Assembly (NCBI GenBank): GCA_022576105.1
Contig: JACZRM010000081.1
Location: forward strand, 1-7,490
Reading direction: 5' to 3'
Length of the DNA stretch: 7,490 nt
DNA from: Chloroflexota bacterium
Lineage (GTDB): Bacteria > Chloroflexota > Dehalococcoidia > UBA3495
The notes under the pieces are model-generated. The model saw only the letters and a program-made list of their open reading frames with translations, was not told where the DNA came from and did no database searches. Shown here in pieces: positions 1-4,630 of this stretch; the stretch's first letter is position 1; every line of letters begins with the position of its first letter. Made by a program: the position numbers and the translations under genes.

Positions 1-99
1 TAATTGCGAGAAACAAACCCCACATAGTATCTTTACCAAAATTGGCAACGATTCTGCAGACGACCCCGGCGGACTAGGTCCCGCGGCCCAAATAAATTT

Positions 100-105
100 A
101 GGAGG
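100..105 (+). promoter_or_regulatory. Ribosome binding site deciding a GTG start
   Basis: A perfect AGGAGG lies six bases before the GTG at 112. It fixes the start of the first gene at a GTG rather than at a later ATG. Confidence 0.85.
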
Positions 106-111
106 ACTACC

Positions 112-915
112 GTGGAGAAAGGAACTTTCGTATATGACACCGGTGCGGTGGAGATTACCTTGGAGTATCGGGCGCTGATGGCAGATCAAGGAGTATGCGC
201 TCAGGTGTATGCTAACGTAGATGGCAAAGACACTGAAATTCTGCGCTTTGACTGCTTTGACCAGGCTCCCCATTATCATTATGGCCCCGAAAACCATAAC
301 GTGCGTTTGTTCCTAGACAAGACTACTTGTGGAAATCCATTTGGTTGGACCATGGACAACCTGCGGAACAATCTGCCTACTATGATTAAGAGGGCCGGTT
401 ACGATAACCTGGCTACTGCTGTTGAGGCAAACCCGGCTTCAGTGGCTATGCTGGACCAGATTGAAGCCAAGGGACGGGATTTGGCCGTGAGCGAGCGCCG
501 CACCGTCCACCACAAGTTGGAGCGATTGATCGAAGGGGACATGATCGTGGCTGGCAACATTCGCTTCGGTCTGGAATTCCGAGAGGTCAACAACGATCGG
601 GGCCTGGCCATTCATGTTTTGTCCGATGTGGCCGACCAGGAAGTTGAACTGTTGGCCTTCGATTGCTTCGAGAACGGGCCGCATTACCACTACGGGCCGC
701 GCAACCAGGACATTCGCCTTTACTGGGACACCACTACTGCGGGCGACACCCTGCGCTGGACCCTGGACCAGTTCAAGAGCGGTAATTTGCGTTCAATGAT
801 CGAGCGGGCCGGCTATCCCTCCATCGCCAGCGCGGTAGATGAGAACCTGGTGCAGTCGCTGATGCCCAAGATTGAGGCCAGGTCCCTGGAGTTGGTGGAG
901 GCCAACCGGAAGTAA
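112..915 (+). CDS. Tandem-duplicated protein of unknown function (FDCF-x3-PHYHYGP repeats)
   Basis: This 267-residue protein starts at GTG. It is made of two copies of one roughly 130-residue domain. Residues 46-59 and 183-196 carry the same signature, FDCF-x3-PHYHYGP, 137 residues apart. Each is followed by a matching block: D-x-T-T-x-G, then WT-x-D, then MI-x-RAGY at 91-97 and 229-235, then a helical end (IEAKGRDL and IEARSLEL). The stretch before each signature reads like beta strands. I see no signal peptide or membrane segment, so it is probably cytoplasmic. The conserved His/Tyr pairs, Cys and Asp could bind a ligand or metal, but that is only a guess. I do not recognise an assigned function. 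It has its own ribosome binding site and terminator and so is probably monocistronic, although the upstream context is cut off at 111 bases. Confidence 0.88.
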   Translation: MEKGTFVYDTGAVEITLEYRALMADQGVCAQVYANVDGKDTEILRFDCFDQAPHYHYGPENHNVRLFLDKTTCGNPFGWTMDNLRNNLPTMIKRAGYDNLATAVEANPASVAMLDQIEAKGRDLAVSERRTVHHKLERLIEGDMIVAGNIRFGLEFREVNNDRGLAIHVLSDVADQEVELLAFDCFENGPHYHYGPRNQDIRLYWDTTTAGDTLRWTLDQFKSGNLRSMIERAGYPSIASAVDENLVQSLMPKIEARSLELVEANRK

Positions 916-950
916 GTTCCGAAAGCCTTCCCAAGTTGACCCTTGATATG

Positions 951-988
951 AATAGGGGCGGTCAAGAAAAACCGCCCCTATTTATTTT
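951..988 (+). terminator. Intrinsic terminator after the tandem-repeat gene
   Basis: A perfect 12-bp stem (AATAGGGGCGGT, 951-962, with ACCGCCCCTATT, 971-982) closes an 8-base loop and runs into TATTTT. It begins 36 bases after the stop at 915. On the other strand the stem is not followed by a T tract, so it mainly serves the plus-strand gene. It may also protect that gene from the convergent dehydrogenase transcript. Confidence 0.9.
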
Positions 989-1017
989 CCGGCGCTATCG
1001 CTATCCCTGACCCGGCA

Positions 1018-1812
1018 TCAGATCATGGTGTAGCCGCCGCTGACGCTCAGCGTCTGGCCGGTAATGTAGCTGGCGGCGTCGGAGGCCAGGAACACCACGG
1101 CGTTGGCGATCTCTGGGGCGGTGCCCATCCGCCGCAGAATGTAGTTCCGCTCCACCCGTTCCAGCACATCATCGGTAAAAATGTCGCGCATCTGGTTCCA
1201 CATGCTCTCGGAGCTGATGGCTTCGTCCCGAGGGGGCACAATCAGTCCGGGACAGACCATGTTGAACCGCAGGCCGTAGCGTCCAGTCTCCCGGGCAATG
1301 GCCTTGCTCAGGGCGATCACCCCCGCCTTGCAAGCTGAGTACACCGCCTCCCGATATTCGCCCATGCGTCCGGCGTCGGAACTTATGCTGACCACCGCGC
1401 CGGACTGGCGTTCAATCATGTGGGGGAGCACGGCGTGGATGCAATTGATGGCGCCCCAGAGGTTGACCTGCACCTCTTTCTCGTACTCTTCCCGTGGCTT
1501 GTCCAGAAACAGGCGGTCCACAGTCCAACCCACGTTGTTGACCAGCACATCGATGCTGCCGAATTCCTCGATGGACTGGGCGACCATCGCGTCGACCTGC
1601 TCATGATTTGCAACGTCGGCGGGCAGCACCTTGACCCGACTGCCGGTGTTCATCGCCACAACTTCGGCGGCAACCTTCTCACCCTGTTCCGGGGCTAACT
1701 CCGCGATGGTAATGTTGGACCCTTCGGCGGCGAAGGCGTGCACGATGGCCCGCCCGATGTTGGAGCCGCCGCCGGTAACCAAAACGTTCTTGCCTTTGAG
1801 ACCGAGTTCCAT
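1018..1812 (-). CDS. SDR-family NAD-dependent oxidoreductase, BadH-like
   Basis: This 264-residue classical short-chain dehydrogenase/reductase has the usual family length. Visible motifs are the dinucleotide loop TGGGSNIG (13-20), an acidic Glu38 at the end of the second strand (predicting NAD(H) rather than NADP(H)), and D66. It also has NNVG (92-95, a variant of NNAG), and the catalytic tetrad N117, S145, Y158 and K162 in YSACK. CPG (187-189) and the C-terminal ITGQTLSVSGG complete the family pattern. The stretch SSDAGR..EAVYSACK..CPG resembles 2-hydroxycyclohexanecarboxyl-CoA dehydrogenase (BadH), so a hydroxyacyl-CoA or alicyclic alcohol substrate is possible. SDR substrates cannot be assigned reliably from motifs, and a 3-oxoacyl-ACP reductase-like role is an alternative. 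The ATG start is supported by AGGAGG nine bases upstream. The gene is divergent from the zinc-type dehydrogenase at 2398. Confidence 0.93.
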   Translation of the reverse strand: MELGLKGKNVLVTGGGSNIGRAIVHAFAAEGSNITIAELAPEQGEKVAAEVVAMNTGSRVKVLPADVANHEQVDAMVAQSIEEFGSIDVLVNNVGWTVDRLFLDKPREEYEKEVQVNLWGAINCIHAVLPHMIERQSGAVVSISSDAGRMGEYREAVYSACKAGVIALSKAIARETGRYGLRFNMVCPGLIVPPRDEAISSESMWNQMRDIFTDDVLERVERNYILRRMGTAPEIANAVVFLASDAASYITGQTLSVSGGYTMI

Positions 1813-1821
1813 GAATTGATG

Positions 1822-1827
1822 CCTCCT
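1822..1827 (-). promoter_or_regulatory. Ribosome binding site of the SDR gene
   Basis: CCTCCT on the plus strand reads AGGAGG on the minus strand, nine bases before the ATG at 1812. This supports the chosen start. Confidence 0.8.
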
Positions 1828-1865
1828 GCAGCTATGCCGAAAATGCTACGCTAATTTGAATTCCA

Positions 1866-1888
1866 GAGATTGTACCGCGGAGATTGTA
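1866..1888. repeat. 9-bp direct repeat upstream of the SDR gene
   Basis: GAGATTGTA occurs at 1866-1874 and again at 1880-1888, offset by 14 bases, with CCGCG between. It coincides with the predicted -10 box of the SDR promoter. It could be a regulator site, duplicated -10 boxes or chance. Confidence 0.5.
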
Positions 1889-1912
1889 TTACTAAGCGGT
1901 GCAGGTTGTCTT
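1883..1912 (-). promoter_or_regulatory. Possible sigma70-type promoter of the SDR gene
   Basis: On the minus strand, AAGACA (1907-1912) and TACAAT (1883-1888) match four and five of six consensus bases, with an 18-base spacer. A second TACAAT follows 14 bases downstream as part of a repeated TACAATCTC. The predicted leader is about 65 bases. This is read from the sequence only. Confidence 0.4.
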
Positions 1913-2009
1913 CCTACGGCAGGCCCTCATCCCCGGTCAGTATCCCTCAAGGAGCGTTGCCCCAAAAGTACCTTTTCCCCAAAAGCAACCGAATAATTTC
2001 ACACCCGCT

Positions 2010-2176
2010 CATGGTTCGACGGGTCCGACTCTGTCGAGACTCTCGATGAAATCGGAGCTCACCACGAACGGACGAAAACCCGTTCATCCCGAGCCTGTCG
2101 AGGGATCGCCCTGAGCCACTTCGGCAAGCTCAGAGCCTGCCCTGAGTTCATCGAAGGGACATGCTTGTCGAAGGGC
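2010..2176. repeat. Cluster of small palindromic CCTGAGC..TCGAAGGG-type repeats
   Basis: Degenerate copies of one motif are packed into the intergenic gap. Forward-like copies are at 2089-2105 (GAGCCTGTCGAGGGA), 2140-2159 (CCCTGAGTTCATCGAAGGGA) and 2161-2176 (ATGCTTGTCGAAGGGC). Inverted copies are near 2013-2022 (GTTCGACGGG) and 2120-2133 (TTCGGCAAGCTCAG). Local hairpins are GAACGG/CCGTTC (2066-2071 with 2080-2085, loop of 8) and CTGAGC/GCTCAG (2111-2116 with 2128-2133). The motif resembles the TTCGACAAGCTCAGG-type element scattered between genes in many environmental bacterial genomes. It is non-coding and REP-like. Confidence 0.75.
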
Positions 2177-2269
2177 GTCCTAAGATTATTCCAAAATTGA
2201 GACCTAAACCAGACTTTTGAGGCAAGGTCCCTTGTGGGAGAAAAGGCCGTGGGCCTTCCCAATTGGCCT

Positions 2270-2289
2270 GGCCTGAATCAGATCAGGCC
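2270..2289. repeat. 7-bp inverted repeat GGCCTGA/TCAGGCC
   Basis: GGCCTGA (2270-2276) pairs with TCAGGCC (2283-2289) around a 6-base loop. No T tract follows, so it is not a convincing terminator. It lies about 110 bases before the start of the zinc-type dehydrogenase and could be a regulator site or part of the repeat-rich gap. Confidence 0.4.
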
Positions 2290-2333
2290 CGAGGTTAGAC
2301 TATTCACAGTAGCCGGTTTGAACCTCCCTCGGC

Positions 2334-2362
2334 TTGCCCGCAGCCCAGAGCCATATTAAGAT
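2334..2362 (+). promoter_or_regulatory. Possible promoter of the zinc-type dehydrogenase
   Basis: TTGCCC (2334-2339) and TAAGAT (2357-2362) each match four of six consensus bases with a 17-base spacer. This would give a leader of about 30 bases before the ATG at 2398. The call is weak. Confidence 0.28.
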
Positions 2363-2397
2363 ACACCGGCAATCCAAACTAGGGAGTGGTACTCAAT

Positions 2398-3369
2398 ATG
2401 AAAGCAGCCAGACTGGTAGGCCCGAAACAGTTCGAGTTTTTGGAGGTTGAAACGCCGGCGCCGGACGAAGGTCAGTGCCTGATTAAAATAGAGCGCGTTT
2501 CAGTATGCGGCAGCGACATTCGCAATCACTACGGGCCGGTCAAGCCTGAAGAAGAGTATCCCATGGCTGCCGGGTTGCCCTGCCACGAAGTCGCCGGGGT
2601 GGTGGTAGAAAGCAAGACCGACCGGTTTCATGAGGGCCAGCGGGTCATCTCCATTGTTTATCGCGGCACCGGCGGGCTGTGTGAATACCTGTTGTCGGAA
2701 CCCAGCCGAATGGCCCTGCTACCCGACGACGGCCCGCTGGACGAGTGGGTGATGTGCCAGCCCTCGGGCACAGTGCTGTATTCCTGCAAGCAACTGGGCA
2801 GCGTTCTGGGCAAGAACGTATTGATCCTGGGCCAGGGCAGCATCGGGCTCAGCTTCACCATGCTGGTATCACGAATGGGCGCGCGCAATGTCATGGTTGC
2901 AGATTTGCTGGACTACCGTCTGGAGAAGTCCAAGGAGTTTGGTTCCACTCATCGGATCAACACCGATAAGCAAGACATCAGCGAAGCGGTGGCCGAGCTT
3001 ACCAAGGGAGCGGGCGCGGATGTAACCATTGAAGCTGCCGGATACCCCGACACCTTCAACCTGGCCTTTAGCCAGGTTCGACAATTTGGCACCGTTATCA
3101 TCTTCGGCATTCAGAGCGAGAAGTATGTGCCCCTGGAGCACAACAACCTGATGGAGCGGCAGCCCCACATCATTCCCACCACCGGCGCCCGCAGTGGCGA
3201 CCCCATCTCGCAAATCCAAGACATGATCGACCTCCGGGCGCGGGGCTGGGCCGACCCGGGCAAGCTGCTCACCCATAGGAAAGGCTTCTCCGATGTTCAG
3301 GAGGTTTACGATATGTACGAGCAGCAGCAGGACAATGTAATCAAGGTGGTGATGAACCTCAACGAGTGA
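2398..3369 (+). CDS. Medium-chain alcohol/polyol dehydrogenase without structural-zinc lobe
   Basis: This 323-residue protein belongs to the zinc-type medium-chain dehydrogenase/reductase family (sorbitol or threonine dehydrogenase-like). Catalytic-site residues are C37 in CGSDI and H63-E64 in GLPCHEVAG. The Rossmann fold shows GQGSIG (145-150) with acidic D169 after the second strand, predicting NAD(H). EAAG and IKVVMNL near the end fit the family. The four-cysteine structural-zinc loop normally found after the VxS strand is absent: the chain goes from VISIVYRGTGG straight to LCEYLL. That explains the short length. The usual Glu of an EPL-type motif is replaced by C120-Q121-P122. An earlier GTG at 2386 overlaps the AGGGAG ribosome binding site (2381-2386), so the ATG at 2398, eleven bases past it, is the better start. 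The substrate is unknown. It is divergent from the SDR gene. Confidence 0.92.
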   Translation: MKAARLVGPKQFEFLEVETPAPDEGQCLIKIERVSVCGSDIRNHYGPVKPEEEYPMAAGLPCHEVAGVVVESKTDRFHEGQRVISIVYRGTGGLCEYLLSEPSRMALLPDDGPLDEWVMCQPSGTVLYSCKQLGSVLGKNVLILGQGSIGLSFTMLVSRMGARNVMVADLLDYRLEKSKEFGSTHRINTDKQDISEAVAELTKGAGADVTIEAAGYPDTFNLAFSQVRQFGTVIIFGIQSEKYVPLEHNNLMERQPHIIPTTGARSGDPISQIQDMIDLRARGWADPGKLLTHRKGFSDVQEVYDMYEQQQDNVIKVVMNLNE

Positions 3370-3401
3370 CCGCGCCGCCGACTGGTTGAACCTGTATTGC
3401 C

Positions 3402-3429
3402 AGGGCCTACCGCATCAGGCCCTTTTCTT
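3402..3429 (+). terminator. Intrinsic terminator after the zinc-type dehydrogenase
   Basis: AGGGCCT (3402-3408) pairs with AGGCCCT (3417-3423) around an 8-base loop and runs into TTTCTT. It sits 33 bases after the stop at 3369 and ends the dehydrogenase transcript. The next gene therefore needs its own promoter. Confidence 0.75.
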
Positions 3430-3550
3430 GCTTATTCTTGGGTATCTATTATCTTCTAACCGAGACCAACCACCCACGGAATTACCTAAATCCACCCGTT
3501 AATTGCCTTGCGGGTCACCCATGCACCAAGGGTAAACTCATTATTAGTGA

Positions 3551-3563
3551 GCCTGGGCCAGGC
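3551..3563. repeat. 13-bp palindrome GCCTGGGCCAGGC upstream of the winged-helix gene
   Basis: GCCTGG and CCAGGC are perfect inverted arms around a single G. They end five bases before the AGAGGGG ribosome binding site of the gene at 3582. The position suits an operator, possibly autoregulatory because the downstream protein carries a winged-helix domain. This is inference only. Confidence 0.4.
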
Positions 3564-3567
3564 AACC

Positions 3568-3574
3568 AGAGGGG
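3568..3574 (+). promoter_or_regulatory. Ribosome binding site deciding the start at 3582
   Basis: AGAGGGG lies seven bases before the GTG at 3582. The upstream in-frame TTG at 3438 has no such site and falls just beyond the terminator T tract. The GTG at 3576 is too close to be served. Confidence 0.55.
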
Positions 3575-3581
3575 TGTGGCG

Positions 3582-4490
3582 GTGGATCCTACGGTACAGA
3601 TCAGGCTGGTCAGAGAAAACCTGGGATTGGCCATCGCGTTGTGGGCTGCCGCTGAAAAAGGCATAATCAGTGCCGGATTTGTGCCCAACCACAGTGAGGT
3701 CGAATCGCCAGACGGCCAGTTCGTTCGTGTCTCCACTCATCTGGAAGTACACGACACCCGCGACCTGGTTCGCTGCACCCACAACCAAATTCGTGGCGCA
3801 TTTGCTTTCTCGGCCCTTCAAGCCAACCGGGCGCTGGAGTCGACGTACGGAAACTCCCCCATCAAAGACGCCGCTTCAGAGATTCAAGCCTCCCGTTGTA
3901 TCCTCTACCTGTTCAACAAAACTGTAACCGACGACCTGATGGCCCCGGTCTGGGTCTGCCCGCCGGAGTACCGCCGCACTTTTGAAGTCCCTACGGCTTC
4001 GTTTACCCTGGACGCCTCCGCCCTGAACGGCAAGGCTGTCCGCTGGGACGATTTCGGCGGCCTGTCAAAGTACCTGGACCTGTTGGAATTTTGTGCCGCC
4101 CAAATCGCTGAACTCTCGGGCGCGCCGTCTCCAACGGAATTGGACACTGAGCCTGTCAGCAAATCGATCATAAATTCTGCGCCAGATTCGCCAACAGCGC
4201 AGGCCGTCACCGACTCTACACCACTGGACTCCGTCTGGTCATTTGTCGAGTCACGATGCCTGGTGGGAGATAGCGAGCTGATCATCGCCGGCGACCTATT
4301 CAGGGCCTATTTGGCCTGGTGCGCGTCGGAGGGTTTGGAAACCTCAGGACAACGCAGTTTTGGCATGCGTCTCAGCGCCTGGGGGTTTGATCGCCGGCGT
4401 CGGGGTAAGGGGAAACACTGGTGGATGGGCATCGCCTTGACCAGGAGTCAGGCGGAGAGTCAGGTAGTGGCATCGGGCGTAGCTAGCTGA
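3582..4490 (+). CDS. Unknown N-terminal domain (HEPN-like?) fused to a phage-primase-type winged helix
   Basis: From GTG 3582 this encodes 302 residues. The frame is open back to TTG 3438 (350 residues), but that start has no ribosome binding site. Residues 1-178 form an uncharacterised, mainly helical domain. It has a conserved-looking core (HNQIRGAFAFSALQANRAL, 67-85), then RCILYLFNKTVTDDLMAPVW (105-124), YRRTF (130-134) and DDFGGLSKYLDLLEF (156-170). A Ser/Thr/Pro-rich linker (about 179-214) follows. Residues 215-285 match the winged-helix domain at the C-terminus of P4/D5-type phage primases: W-x-FVESRC..., LFRAYLAWCASEGL, SFGMRLSAWGF, then RRRRGKGKHWWMGIAL. No primase or helicase motif is present, so the wing is used here as a stand-alone DNA-binding module. 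The N-terminal pattern recalls HEPN-type helical domains, with the usual R-x4-6-H site apparently lost; this rests on family memory. It is not in an operon. Confidence 0.82.
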   Translation: MDPTVQIRLVRENLGLAIALWAAAEKGIISAGFVPNHSEVESPDGQFVRVSTHLEVHDTRDLVRCTHNQIRGAFAFSALQANRALESTYGNSPIKDAASEIQASRCILYLFNKTVTDDLMAPVWVCPPEYRRTFEVPTASFTLDASALNGKAVRWDDFGGLSKYLDLLEFCAAQIAELSGAPSPTELDTEPVSKSIINSAPDSPTAQAVTDSTPLDSVWSFVESRCLVGDSELIIAGDLFRAYLAWCASEGLETSGQRSFGMRLSAWGFDRRRRGKGKHWWMGIALTRSQAESQVVASGVAS

Positions 4491-4540
4491 TCATCGACCC
4501 ACCCCCAAGCACACCTCCCAAATTTGAGCAACATCAAGTA

Positions 4541-4575
4541 GGCCCAGGTGATAACACCTGGGCCGCTGGCTTTCT
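4541..4575. terminator. Perfect 10-bp hairpin between convergent genes
   Basis: GGCCCAGGTG (4541-4550) and CACCTGGGCC (4555-4564) form a perfect stem with an ATAA tetraloop, 50 bases after the stop of the winged-helix gene. TTTCTT follows at 4571-4576 on the plus strand after a short gap. On the minus strand the following sequence is only weakly T-rich. It probably ends the plus-strand transcript and may also stop transcription from the convergent repeat-protein gene, whose stop is at 4631. Confidence 0.65.
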
Positions 4576-4630
4576 TGAAACCGGGATTTGCTCATTTTTT
4601 GAGTTCCCTACACCCTAGCCCACGCTCAAA

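Larger units (their letters stand above)
1813..2397. other. Repeat-rich intergenic region between divergent dehydrogenases
   Basis: No supportable gene is present in these 585 bases. The stretch contains the predicted SDR promoter and direct repeat, the palindromic repeat cluster, an isolated inverted repeat and the upstream region of the zinc-type dehydrogenase. Short open frames over the repeats have low-complexity translations and no ribosome binding sites. Confidence 0.75.

Noticed and set aside
2010..2176. CRISPR array in the repeat-rich gap
   Set aside because: The copies are short, degenerate, in both orientations and unevenly spaced, with no constant repeat-spacer pattern and no cas genes in the window.
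1899..2262. Short open frames over the palindromic repeats (1899-2114 plus, 2059-2262 minus)
   Set aside because: They translate repeat DNA, have no ribosome binding sites and show no protein-like conservation pattern.
2386..2397. GTG start four codons upstream of the zinc-type dehydrogenase
   Set aside because: It overlaps the only good ribosome binding site. ATG 2398 begins MKAARL, a normal family N-terminus.
2869..3276. 135-residue minus-strand open frame
   Set aside because: It lies entirely inside the zinc-type dehydrogenase, whose motifs are clear. This frame has no motif of its own.
3438..3581. N-terminal extension of the winged-helix gene from TTG 3438
   Set aside because: The TTG lies directly after the dehydrogenase terminator with no ribosome binding site, and the added 48 residues look non-coding. 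GTG 3582 has a well-spaced GAGGGG.
4570..4620. Separate terminator for the minus-strand repeat-protein gene around CTCATTTTTTGAG
   Set aside because: The stem is only four base pairs and the run of T or A lies in the loop. The 10-bp hairpin at 4541-4564 is the better candidate.
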